Both the position numbers and the translations under genes were made by a program. This document shows positions 49,901 to 60,600 of a stretch of 64,000 nucleotides of DNA, in pieces. The stretch's first letter is position 1; the number at the start of each line of letters is the position of its first letter. The notes beneath the pieces are model-generated. The model was given only the letters and a program-made list of their open reading frames with translations, had not been told where the DNA came from and did not search any database. The stretch is from Hepsetus odoe (lineage: Eukaryota > Chordata > Actinopteri > Characiformes > Hepsetidae): positions 1,983,563-2,047,562 of the forward strand of contig CM029381.1 of the NCBI GenBank assembly GCA_017165825.1, given 5' to 3'.

Positions 49901-50169
49901 TCCCAACAACTACACTCGGGAAGCTCTCTAATCCACCAAGAGGTCCGCAGTACAGGTCAAACATTTTGAATTTCAGTATGGATGATCCAGCAACATGGAT
50001 TTTGTGGTTAAATGAAGAGCTCTGAGCATGAAGGCGCACCGAGAAGCTATATTTGAGATTAATAGCGAGGCTTCACCCGTTAACTTTGGAGCCAGGTCGG
50101 CATGTCTGGGATGGATCAGGTCATACAGCTTTTCTCCAAGTGCCTCCAGATCTTCGTCAGCGTCCATCA
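43926..50169 (-). CDS. Triple-MLLE (PABC) domain protein without RRMs
   Basis: Coding exons in transcript order: 50167-50077, 49265-49157, 48277-48165, 45812-45713, 45626-45499, 44421-44327, then a probable last exon from about 43957. Six exons give 212 codons with consistent phases; a short tail (EGPLL, stop) is the best guess for the end, about 217 aa. There are three MLLE domains. Domain 1: LGEKLYDLI...KLTGMLLE, residues about 9-66. Domain 2: LGEQLYELV...KITGMLLE, about 84-137. Domain 3: IGEALFGLV...DITGMLLE, about 154-212. MLLE is the C-terminal peptide-binding domain of poly(A)-binding proteins and UBR5, where it binds PAM2 motifs of Paip1/2, eRF3, Tob, TNRC6 and ataxin-2. No RRM was found anywhere in the region, so this is not a normal PABP. 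Linkers are short and acidic (NANDEDS, NDSSDKDEVD). I do not recognise a named gene. The exon 5 acceptor and last exon are less certain. Confidence 0.75.
43965..44012 (-). repeat. SINE-B 3' tail fragment
   Basis: Reading on the - strand gives the family tail GTGCTGTGCTGTGACCTCGC then ATGACAAGGGTTGTCACTTT. It lies immediately upstream of the proposed last acceptor of the MLLE gene. Confidence 0.7.
44422..45498. other. MLLE-gene intron before exon 6
   Basis: No repeat or gene was recognised. A (CA)n tract as read on the - strand (44299-44320) sits just inside the following intron, a few bases past the exon 6 donor. Confidence 0.45.
45990..47285 (-). mobile_element. RTE-type LINE, 5' half, in intron of the MLLE gene
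   Basis: The - strand frames give the start (GTLNVGSMTGEGRE near 46945-46980), a stretch with LFYSGVDERRNGGGVILKEE (near 46770-46825), and a 175-aa frame at 46622-46095 with FAKRMEMAVVNTHFKKREEH and SQVDYILCRR, the endonuclease catalytic-end motifs. It is broken by frameshifts and lacks the reverse-transcriptase part. It is sense to the host gene. Confidence 0.82.
47705..47910 (+). repeat. SINE-B copy, diverged
   Basis: A-box (TGGCCTAGCGG) and weakened B-box (GGCTCAAATCC), then a body parallel to the 15666 and 55218 copies. It is antisense to the MLLE gene. Confidence 0.75.
48278..49156. other. MLLE-gene intron between exons 2 and 3
   Basis: No domain or repeat family was recognised. (GT)n lies at 49090-49118. 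Confidence 0.45.
49266..50076. other. MLLE-gene first coding intron
   Basis: Positions 49335-49540 resemble 6220-6440 (dispersed repeat, + strand). A mixed A/T homopolymer tract lies at 49580-49655. Nothing else was recognised. Confidence 0.5.
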
Positions 50170-50872
50170 CTGATGGGTTTCACTCTGAGATAATCATCGC
50201 TGGCATTTCCACACTACAGGTTGGTCTTCATGCTCGCCGGCCCTTCAGAAACACTTCAGCTCCATTTCTGAGAGCAGGTGGCTTTTCTGGCTGTATTTCC
50301 CTACAAGACACAAATGAAAAGCAAAGAAGGTCACTTTTACACAATATAGCAAAAATACACCTTGATTCTTTGAGAGATTTCATAGAAAAGAGGTATTTTT
50401 CTTTTCTGACATCAGATCATTTTGAGAGCGGAGAAAAGGGAACTAGCAGCAGCAAAAAATTGAATAGAGTGTTTTTCAGCATCATTTAAGCACCAGATCC
50501 AGTGAAACAACTGATTCTGCTCTTTATAAAAAACATGTAGCTGTTCATTACTAAACACGACTGCAGACTCAGAACTGAACAGCGTGCACGCTGTAAACAT
50601 CAGGATATATTACAGCCTCCACCAATTTACCGCCTTTACATTTAACTTCAGTATATCGCCCAGAGATTTATCACGATAACTATAAATAACCGAACATGGG
50701 CCTCATCTCATCACAACACCCATAACTGTGATCAGGATCATCAACATCGGCGCATCTTCAGGAGCGTTAAAGAAGCGATTCTGCCGTGATTTACTAAACA
50801 TGAATATCGTCTTTTCACTGTTAGCATGAGTTACTATCATGATCTGTGCCTTGTAATATAATCAGTAATCAC

Positions 50873-51400
50873 CTCAGACCGTATCTTCGGGTTTTCCAGC
50901 TGAATTCAGGAAACGCGGATGAATCCAAACTGAGAGACGGCTCCAGCACACGGACCAAAGAAACTAAAACACCGAAGCAGAAGTTCGCGACAAACGAACA
51001 GAAGCGCGTCTTCTCGGGTCAGGCTGATGGGGGGCGCTGCGAAAACGCTGATGTTTGTAAATAAATCTCCACAAAATGTGCAGGAACCTCCCGCCGGGCT
51101 AACGGCTAACGGCTAACTGCTCCCTCAGTCGTGGAGCGCGCGAGAGCATGACGTAGAACGACCGACTGACAGATTGTGCTTCCGCGGAACGCATATAGTT
51201 CCTAACTTTCTATACGTTTTCTGGACCTCTCGCGCCGCTGTCACGCATGCAGTAGTAACAGCACCATTTCATTTATCTTCATTAATATCCTGAGCGATTA
51301 AACAGCACAAGACCCGCGTTTGTTCCATCTTTTCGTTCTGGCGTACTGATCTATAAAGTTAGGCTCTGACGCGTCACTCCTTCCTTTCTCTCTCTCCCTC
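50873..51400. promoter_or_regulatory. Putative bidirectional promoter: MLLE gene (-) and rpl28 (+)
   Basis: A CpG-rich block lies between the two divergent genes. On the - strand a likely non-coding first exon ends at about 50873 with donor GAG|GTGATT. On the + strand rpl28 starts about 51380. The start sites are estimated to be 200-350 bp apart. GCTAACGGCTAACGGCTAAC near 51099-51118 resembles repeats in the sec16a promoter. Confidence 0.5.
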
Positions 51401-51410
51401 CGCCGAGAAG
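51376..51410 (+). promoter_or_regulatory. rpl28: rpl28 TOP-like start and non-coding exon 1
   Basis: A pyrimidine run (CTCCTTCCTTTCTCTCTCTC, 51377-51396) precedes CCGCCGAGAAG|GTAACG, the donor of a short non-coding exon. Terminal oligopyrimidine starts are standard for vertebrate ribosomal-protein genes and confer mTOR/LARP1 control of translation. Confidence 0.75.
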
Positions 51411-52172
51411 GTAACGTGGTCGGTCTTCGGTTGCGCTGTTTGCGCTTTAAACTCGTAATTTTATGGGAAAGTTGGCGTTTTTTCGTGATTTAATTTCACC
51501 TTACGGCCCGTAGACTTCGTTCCGGTTCAGAAATCGGGGTTGTGTCGCGTGTTGGCGAGGTTTTTCTCTAAATTTGTCCGCGGTGTGCGGCAGGCCTCGG
51601 TAGCCGTTAGCCACCACGCTAACAGGTTTGATCCTTTACCGGTCTGGTCGCGAGCGTGAGCGGCTCTAAAACACGTCTAGATGCGGACAGCTGCACTCTG
51701 CTGGAGCAGATCAGTGCGCAGGTTGAGCTGTGCTTTGTAGACGTGGATTTCATGTTGCGGGTGGCCTGAAGTATACAGACACCCCTATCATGCCTCCTAA
51801 CGTGTTTCTTTACGCTCTTGTGGCTGCGTGCAATCAGAACCCTCAGTCGTGTTCCGACAGCGCGAGTAGAGGCTTTCCAGAAGAGCAGCGTGCTGGAGGC
51901 CCACACTCCACCTGTGAAGGACATTAATGACTGAAAAACGGGCATGAAGTGCCGGTGTCGGACAGATTGTGCAGTGTATTGATGTAGTAAAACTCAGGCT
52001 GGGATTAAATGAGTGCTGGGATTAAATGAGTGCTGGGACAGCAGTGGGTGTTTTAGGAGCGATTTGGCCTCCAAACATGGGAGAGAGTGAATCCAGCACT
52101 GAGGGAGCTTGTTGAGGAGTTTGCGGTTCTGTTAGACTCACATGGTTCTCCTTGTTCTCCAGGAACGCCAGC

Positions 52173-53881
52173 ATGTCGTCTCATCTGCAGTGGATGGTCA
52201 TCAGGAACAACTCCAGCTTCCTCATCAAGAGGAACGGGCAGACCTACAGCACTGTAAGTGACACGGCCCGCGCTCCATCTTCACCCTCTGCAGGACGCGG
52301 TGAAGAGTCTCGTTCCACACCAGATCCTGGGGAACGCGTTCCTGCGCACTTCTTAAAATTCAGTTAAATCAGGTTTATGAACAGAAGCCCCGTCAAAGAT
52401 CAGCGCGGACGGTCAGGATCACTCTTGGCGCTCACTCTTTGTCCCTCTTTAAGAGGTCACACAACTACATTTGATCAAATCAGTGTTCCTAATTTCAGCA
52501 GGGTGCTTCTGCCATTGGTGCAGGAAGTCTTTAAATTTATTGTAGAGCTAAGCGTATTTTTAAACTTATTACTCAAATCCTCAAGACAGCGGACACTCTG
52601 CTAGTCTGACAGACTGCTTAATCCAGTCCTGGAGTGCCATCCTTGATGATCCTGATTCTGACGTTTAGGTGCACTTTGAGAAGAAACTGTTTACGCGGTG
52701 TTAAATTGCACAAGCTTCATTTTCTTACATTTTTATTTTTTTCCCCGCAGGAGCCCAACAACCTGAAGGCCAGGAACGCTTTCCGCTTCAATGGTCTTGT
52801 TCACCGCAAGACAGTCGGCATTGAGCAGGCTGCTGATGGCAAGGGTGTTGTCATCATACTGAAGAAGCGTTCAGGTAACCATAGAAACGACCTGTTCTCG
52901 AAGCGGCGTTACGGGGTCAGTCTTTATCTGTGAACACATGCTGAAGAGGACAGTGAGCTGATTCGTGAAAGGACTGAGCAGTTGGTTTTGTGACCGACAG
53001 GCCTGTGGACTCCGCTGACTCTGTCACGCGTGCCTCTTTTTGCCCCTGCGTTACTACCAGTTCACTTCAGGACAACGTTGTTCCCCCTTCGTACCGTCCT
53101 GGGAACTTTTATGCATAAATGGCATTAAAGGTGTAGTTTGCTCAAAGCACTTTGAGGTTTGGTTAATATTCTACGGTTGAGAGATTCTGGGACGTTCTGT
53201 GATTGATTGATAATACGAGAATAATGTCTAATTTAAATTGCGCTGTTTGATACGCAGGCCAGGTCGTAAATTCACCAAGGTTCCTTTTTCAAAACCTGTA
53301 ATACTTGGTGGCACATTGGTTGAAGAATCAGCTCCTTTGTGCCTCTGTGGAAAAATGTACTGCAGTAGACCTGCACACTCTGTGAGGAGATTTTTAGTGA
53401 AATAACGTACTTTGGAGAAGCCGCATGGTTATGATGTTTAAAAAAAAACGTTTATGCTCTGTGCATGTTTTCCTGGAGAGTTAACCAAGGAAGCGTTGTG
53501 TTTCAGGTCAGCGTAAACCCGCAAAGTCATACGAGAAGATCACCATCAACAAGAACTCTCGCACTACGCTCAACCGCCTGAGGAACATTATCCGCAAAAA
53601 CAATTACAGGAAGGATCTCCGCATGGTGAGTAACTGGGGCAGGTTTGGGTTTGCCCTGCAGGAAGACCTAGGACGCAGAGTATTTTAAAACTTATATTTA
53701 AAAATTGTAAAAATTTGTTTTTAAATGTTAGAAAATCAGACTACTATATTACTGAACTGTTCATCAACACGCCTCCCTTTCGTTCTCTCAGGCTGCCCTG
53801 AGACGTGCCAGTGCCATTCTGAGGAGTCAGAAGCCTGTGGTGGTGAAGAAGAAGCGCTCCAGGCCTGCCAAGAGTGCATGA
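52173..53881 (+). CDS. rpl28: Large-subunit ribosomal protein eL28
   Basis: Coding exons 52173-52253, 52751-52874, 53507-53625 and 53792-53881 join in phase to 137 aa, the same length as human RPL28. The protein starts MSSHLQWMVIRNNSSFLIKR, contains the NAFRFNGLVHRKTVG and RKPAKSYEKITINKNSR segments, and ends in a basic tail (VVVKKKRSRPAKSA). eL28 is a eukaryote-specific protein of the 60S subunit. The ATG is 10 nt after the acceptor ending at 52162. AATAAA at 53909-53914 is the poly(A) signal. An 18-bp direct duplication lies in intron 1 (about 51990-52030). The introns show no convincing snoRNA boxes. Confidence 0.98.
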
Positions 53882-53924
53882 ACGCGCGTCTCACTCACTG
53901 TCTGAATGAATAAAGTGTTTTGGA

Positions 53925-55095
53925 GAAATATTCAATTCAATTTATTCTTGTATAGCGCCTTTTACAACACAGTTGCCCCAAGGCACTTTACATTGAAGGT
54001 CGATGATGGAACAGGTTACAGTAATAGATGTTAAAGCCGGACGACTACGGAGGAGAGGAACCGAAAACTCCACTATGTGGAGAAAAAAAAATCTCTGAGG
54101 GTCCAAGGTCAACCGGCTACCCAACCCCCTTGGGTATACTAACAGTACAGAGTTAGTTTGGTTTTAAACTCCAGGATCAGTGAGGAGTCCCAAGTTGCTT
54201 CCAGGTACCAATGAGCCGCCAGGGTCCCTTGACGCATCAGATGCATCACACAGACCAGATGGTAGCTCGGCGTTGGACTCAGGTGATGACCACAACGGGC
54301 CCCCCCGGACATGTGGGGAGAGAAATGGAATGAGGGGGTCAGTAATGAGCAGGATCCAGTAGTGACAGACAGAAATGAAACAACAGTGTGATGGCATGTA
54401 CAGCAGCACCAGCGACATTAGTAATGGTGCACTATGGTGATTGGTGCGGGTAAGATAAACTAAAGTAAGTCTTCAGCCGTGATTTAAAGACTGAGACTGA
54501 ATCAGCATCCCGTACAGAAGCAGGCAAGCTGTTCCACAATCTAGGGGCCCTGTAACTGAAAGCTCGTGCTCCTATACATTTATTTATGAGGGACAATTAG
54601 GAGATCTTTATTCTGGGATCTAAGTGGGCGGTTAGGTGTGTAGGTATTAAGCAGTTCGGTTAGGTATATTGGGGCAAGACCTTTAAGTGCCTTGTAGGTT
54701 AAGAGGAGGACCTTGAAGTCAGCCCTGTACCTAACAGGAAGCCAGTGAAGCGAGGAGAGTATGGGAGTTATGTGGTCGTACTTCCTGCTCCTGCTAACAA
54801 TCCTAGCGGCTGTGTTCTGAATGCGCTGTAGGGTGCTTAATGTGCCCTGAGAGCTTCCAGAAAGTAGGGCATTACAGTAATCGAATCTACTGTATACAAA
54901 TGCATGTACTACTTTCGCCGTGTCTTCCATTGACAGAAAACGCCGTAGTTTGGCAATGTTCCGAAGGTGCAGGAAGCATGTCTTCACTACTGCATTAACA
55001 CCGGGATTAAATGAAAGATTTGAATTGAAAATAACACCAAGGTTACGTGCCAGAGTACTAACTGAAAACTTCAACCCTGCATCCCGGATATGCGA
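53925..55095 (-). mobile_element. L2/Rex1-superfamily LINE 3' part
   Basis: The - strand frame at 55074-54580 encodes the C-terminus of a LINE reverse transcriptase: NLGVIFNSNLSFNPGVNAVV, SRFDYCNALLSGS, LQRIQNTAARIV and SLHWLPVRYRADFK. Its 3' end has the typical tail GCGCTATACAAGAATAAATT (- strand), ending 14 bp past the rpl28 poly(A) signal. It is 5'-truncated. Confidence 0.82.
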
Positions 55096-55217
55096 AATGA
55101 AGTCCCAGATGTGCCGTCATTGTGACGTTTATGAAGGTTTCAGTCAGTCTTCAGTCATGTTCCATTAGTGTCCAAGGGTTGTGGTTTCAGGTGTTTGAGG
55201 AGTGTGTAGTGCTGCTG

Positions 55218-55442
55218 GGGGGGTCTAGTGGTGAGGGAGTTGCCCCTGATCGAAGGTTGTGGGTTCAATTCCCTCATCAGTAGGTTGCCCTGAGGTACCC
55301 TTGAGCAAGGTACATTCCCCATCACTGCTCCCCGGGCGCTTTCAATAGCTAACCCTGCTGCACATGTGTATGGGTGAAACGCAGAGGTTGAATTTTGTGC
55401 TGTGCTGCATTTCACAAATGACGAGGGTAGTCACTTTCACTT
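55218..55442 (+). repeat. SINE-B copy
   Basis: Head GTCTAGTGGTGAGGGAGTTG, B-box GGGTTCAATTCCC, body TGCCCTGAGGTACCCTTGAG, and tail GACGAGGGTAGTCACTTTCA. Confidence 0.88.
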
Positions 55443-55506
55443 TTGCCCCACCGCAGTGAAAGGGTTTAGTTTCATTACAGAATCTCCCAACCGGTACAGC
55501 AATAGG

Positions 55507-55765
55507 GGGCAGCGGTGGCCTGGAGGTTCGGGCGTGGCCTCATGATCGGAGGATCGGGGGTTCACACCCCTTCCCAATAGGTTGCCCTGAGGTGCCCTTG
55601 AGCAAGGTGCTGTCCCCGCCCCGCTCCTCCCTACGATGGGCTGGCGACCTGTCCAGGGTGCGTCCCCCGTCCTTCCCCCTGTGTGCGCTGGGTTGGACTC
55701 CAGCACTCCCCTGCGACCCCACTTGGGACAAGTGGCAGAAGATGGATGGATGGACGGTACAACAA
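55507..55765 (+). repeat. SINE-B head joined to a different 3' tail
   Basis: The copy begins with a SINE-B head (CAGCGGTGGCCTGGAGGTTC) and body to about 55625. It then switches to GATGGGCTGGCGACCTGTCC, a common fish non-LTR tail, ending in GATGGATGGATGGA. Either a chimeric SINE or a nested insertion. Confidence 0.7.
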
Positions 55766-55849
55766 TGTCTCTGGTATGGTCCCATCTGTACGAGAGATTC
55801 AGATGTCTGGTTCCATTCACCAGAATGATGCTGACTTTGCTTGACAACT

Positions 55850-57500
55850 GAGCGTTATATAAATCCTTTGTTTAAATAAATCTCTGTTGCTGGACTCACC
55901 CGGTCTGTAGTCTAAAATCACTCAACCCCATCAGTTAAAGCCATTTCAGCATTTTCTCCAGCAGTGCCATCACTGGTAATGGCCTATGTTCAATGATCGT
56001 AGATACAACAAACTACATAAAATGTCATGCTGAGCAAACATGATCTAGTTTGTTCTCTTGGAAGAGTGAATCTGGGCCACAGCACCAACATAATTCCTAG
56101 AACAAGAATTCCTGGTAACCCCTATTTGACCCTTCATCCATTTTGCAGCTCATATGGGGCCAATTTGTGAGCTTCCTTTTATAAAAGTGTTTTAAAAGCC
56201 GTGACGGCACGTGAGCGATTCCTCTGTGATGTAACGCAACGAACGATTGGCAGTGGCAAATGGTCCACGTTTAATTACACATCGACAAGCCTGGCAGGAC
56301 GTATCGACTGCCCTCTCGTACTCTCTCCACCTATTGATGGATACCGTGCAAAGCTGGCTGCATAGATTAGTGAGAAAACAAGCTGGCCTAAAGATTAAGG
56401 GCTAATCTGAGCACACCTGAGAACCTGGACAGTCTCTAAAGGCAGTCTTACTTTTGTGCACACTGAAGGATCATTGAGGGCTAAAAGTTTGTGATGGTTT
56501 TTATGCAGTACCACAGTATTACGTCCCATGGACTAGTCGCTTTGAAAGGATTCATGATATCTGGGAATCCCTGAGGTGTCAACCAATCCCTAGTGTTATT
56601 CTAGCTACTAAACTACAGGCTGATTAACTTTAACTTTTTTGCTTTTATGTTGAACAAAATCGTAAAGGAAATCTTATTGTTACTCTTACTGTGTTCTTCT
56701 GATCTGACTCCTGTCATCTAATGCACTTCTAGTTATTTGTAGTCTATCCACAGCTTCTTTGACGTGTTAATATTTTGTGTGTATATATATATATATATAT
56801 ATATGTATTGTTGACTTCCTCAGTGGTGCCCCAATATTAGCATGTAAAAAATGAATGGATGTTTCTATTGTGCTCTCTTTTCTGTACCTTTGCTGAGACT
56901 CATGACCGTGAGTGTTAATCTGTGCAGATGAGGAGATTATTACTGATGCCAAATCACAAAATAAACAGATGTGTTTCTCAGAAAGGGGATTAACAGATGG
57001 ATGTTTTTTACTCTTTCAAGGGCCCGACAGGGGTAAAGTATCTAGACAGCCAGGCTACTACCTTTCCTAATATAGATTTTAGTCCCTGATGACATGTTTC
57101 AGCTGCCAGTGACTCTTTGGCTTTGATGATTTGGAGTTAACAGAGTGCAGTAAGATACTTGGGTTCCTAGCAATGCGTTCACCAGCTAATAACAAGAAAA
57201 TGTCTGGCCCCAAAAATCGATGGCAAAAGCAACTATAGTTTCCACTTTCAAGTGACGTCATCAGGAGGATGTTTTCTAGTCTTTAAATCATAAAAAAATG
57301 CTCTGGAGACACTGTGGCAACACTTAAGGAGGAAAGTAGGCATAATTCTCAGTTCTACAATGTAGTGTGTGTATTCATCTTACACTACGTTCCCTCTTTA
57401 AAACATACACTCAGAGTTCTCCAGTGATATTAAAGAGGAACTGGTAGCTTTCTCAATGGATAGTTCAATCAGTCTTCACTCATGCTGAAAGATTGGATTG
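55850..57500. other. Intergenic stretch, nothing recognised
   Basis: No gene, domain or known repeat was recognised apart from (TA)n at 56783-56803. Confidence 0.45.
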
Positions 57501-57524
57501 ATTCTCTTATGCTCTCTCTCCCTC

Positions 57525-57565
57525 CCTCCCTCTTTTATATATCTGTGAGGGGAGAGAGTGTGTGT
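57525..57565 (+). promoter_or_regulatory. Candidate TATA-box promoter of the 130-aa protein gene
   Basis: TTTTATATATC at about 57533-57543 follows a pyrimidine-rich stretch and lies about 140 bp before the ATG. A start near 57565-57575 would fit. A possible acceptor (TTTCTCCAG, ending 57664) would instead imply an upstream exon. Confidence 0.4.
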
Positions 57566-57683
57566 CTATTCTCTGTTAGTTGCATAACAGGAAGGTCAGT
57601 AAGTGTGTGTGGTTGTGATGGCATTATAGTTTGGGCATAACTAAAAGAGGGAAACTTTCTCCAGGTGTGTGTGCGTTTCCTGC

Positions 57684-60600
57684 ATGGATGGGATGAGGGC
57701 CCTGTGCTGTCTGTGTCTTTTGGCTCTTACTGGTTTATGCTGTCATGCGTTTGAGCTGCAGGACACGATCCACGCTCTGATTGAGGAGAACATCCACCTG
57801 CACGACCAGCTGGAGAACCTCACGGCTGCTCTGAGAGAACTCCGCCAGCTCCTGTTCCACCACAGCAATGGTACGGCCCACATCTGTCTTTACCTCAGCA
57901 TCCTCACACCAATCTCTCGGTCACAGAAGAAGGTTCTCTCTTTGAAGCAGTAGGGCTGGGAGAAGTACAGAGAAGGCATACATAAGCAACAACAACAACA
58001 ACAAAAAAAACAACAGTCTGTTAGCCGATATGACATTTGTAAGGCCGTTATGTTGTCTGTTGATTTTGGCAGTTTGGGAAGCTTTGCAGGAGCTTCACGT
58101 GGGGGAAACAAGCCTTCCCCCTCCCATCTTGGAGTAATTACATTTTTAGCTGCAGAAGAAAGAAAGAACTGGCAAAACTGGCAAAATATTAGTACTAAAA
58201 GACCAATTAACACAGCTGTGAGCACTTTTGTGGGATGTTTAAGTAAAAACAATGCTTGACGTTGAAATGTTTCTTGTAACTAAGTGGAAGCACACATATT
58301 CAGCTGCATTACTAGCTGAGTGAAGTACAAGTCAAAATAAATAATATTTAAGTGCAGTAAAAAAGTGCATTTGAATTTGATGAAGCAGGCGACAGCCAGC
58401 AGGTGGCAGCAATCACGGCAAAAGACCATTAGGATCTGTTAAGAGTGTTGACGCCACAAGCTGAGCAGATGTCACTGACCTAAGAGAGCCACTAGGCCGA
58501 TATGTAGCATTTCAGATTTAGGGTCCAACACCAAAGATGGGTGTATAAACAATAACCTTAATAATAATCATTTTTATTTAAATAGCGCCTTTGTGACCCA
58601 AGGTCACTTTACAGAGCAAGTTAAAAAAAACAGTTAATACAAACACAAAGACAGAAAACAAACAGCAGAATAAGGAAATTAAGAACTGGAGAAGTGGAAT
58701 AGCACAGACTGAATAGATCTGTTTTTAACTGTGTTTTAAAGAGGGACAGAGAGGACATTAAGCGCAGGTTTTGAGGGAGGGAATTCCAGAGTTTAGGGGC
58801 AGCAACACTAAATGATCTACCCCCTATGAAAGCTAACCTGAATTTAGGAACTGAGAGTAACCCTGTGCCGGAGGAGCGGAGTGAGCGGGTGGGAGTGTAT
58901 GAATGGAGTAAGTCAGTGAGGTATGAAGGAGCAGATCCATGAAGGGCCTTAAACGTGATCAGAAGCAGCTTGTACTGAATACGATACAATATGGGTAGCC
59001 AGTGAAGTTTGTGGAGAATGGGGGTGATATGTTCAGATTTTTTGGAGAACGTGAGAACACGAGCTGCAGAGTTTTGCACGTACTGGAGCCTGGCTAATGT
59101 TCTAGTTGGGAGACCAAAGAGTAAAGCGTTACAGTAATCAGGGCCACAGTAACCAAGGTTACAGTAACCTTTATACTCAGTTTTGTGTCTGATGTCCAGC
59201 GTTAAATGCTCTTTCTTCTTGTTCTGTTAAGAACATGTCATTGTTTTTGTGATTTTATTAGAATATTTCTAGGCTTTCAGTAAATTTCAAGTATTTCAAA
59301 AAATTGTTGAGTGTTTAAAATATTTTTTTTCTCTTCTTTTTTTGCTCAGATCATGAGCATGAACATGAACATGATCCCGATTTGCAGCATCTTTGGGAAG
59401 AGTGGTCACAACATAGTGAGTCGTTCTCTCTCTTTCACTCTCTCTCTCAGTCACCGCAGCATCATACAATAGTTGTTTCTGACAGCATGATCGGCTGTGA
59501 TAGCAGCATGTTCCTTTCAGAGGCCAAAACAAAAAGCGAAGCCCTCAAAAGCTTTAGTAAGGTCTACTCCTGTAGCCCAGATCTGAAGAAGAGTGTGACA
59601 GCAGCCCATCCCCAATATGTTGTTGCCCCTCACTAAATATTTCTGTGATGGTGGAAAGACTAACTTAACCTTAAACAGACTGAAGTCCGGACAAAACGAA
59701 CAGAGCAACAAACAAGCTGGGCTGGGTTTTATAGACTGAACAGAATCACATCCAGTGAACCTGAGCTAGACAAAACAAGCTAAGCCCACGGTTTCGTTCT
59801 CATAAGAAAGAGACTGTGGGCAGCAACTAGTTTACAGGAGGACTTGAATGTGGGTGGTGGATCTCAAAGATAGAAGTATATTAGGTTGCCAGACTCTCTT
59901 GGGCATGTGGAGTCCTGGATTAGAATCCATCCAGCTTCCTCTGAAACTCACTGCCAGTCTATTGAGTGATTGTGTAACTGTAGGATGGCCCACACAGAGA
60001 TCGAACATGGCATGCGTTTGTCCCATTTTGGTTTATTAATGGACAGGCATCTGCAATTAAGCGTCTTGACAAGAGGTCGCCAATGGAGTCATCAAATGAA
60101 AATGATCATGGAGGCACATTAAATCTTTACCTTGAGTCACACTGTGAAGACTAAAGCTTAACAGAAAGCAGGCACACATTTCAGTGCTTCAGATAAGAAC
60201 TGAAATCAGGCAAGCAGTCGACCCCTAATGGGAGCAGCTGAAAGAGAAAAGAAAAAGAAGTTATTAGCAAATTATTAGTCAAAGTATGAAATAAAGGCAT
60301 ATTAAAGCAGTTGTAAGCAAAAACTAGGATTAGTGTCTTAATAATAATTATATACTACTACTATTACAACTACTACTACTTATAATAATAATAGCTGATA
60401 CATGTATTCCCTTTCATTTTGGAAAGGGGAAGACTATACTGAGTAGTAATGGCACCTATGTGGCACCTATAGCACCTATAGAATGAGGAAGGGTCAAGTT
60501 TTTCAGATGTCGTAAAGATGTTATGAGCAGCCTGAATTAACTGAAGAAATGTTGAAATTGCACTTCGTATTTTTTTTTTTTTTGCTCAGTTTTCATAAAA

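Noticed and set aside
43926..51100. The - strand gene as an ordinary poly(A)-binding protein
   Set aside because: No RRM signatures (RNP1/RNP2) were found in any frame of the region, and MLLE occurs three times rather than once.
52254..53506. Box C/D snoRNA in rpl28 introns
   Set aside because: A TTGATGA near 52642 has a CTGA only about 13 nt downstream and no terminal stem; spacing is wrong.
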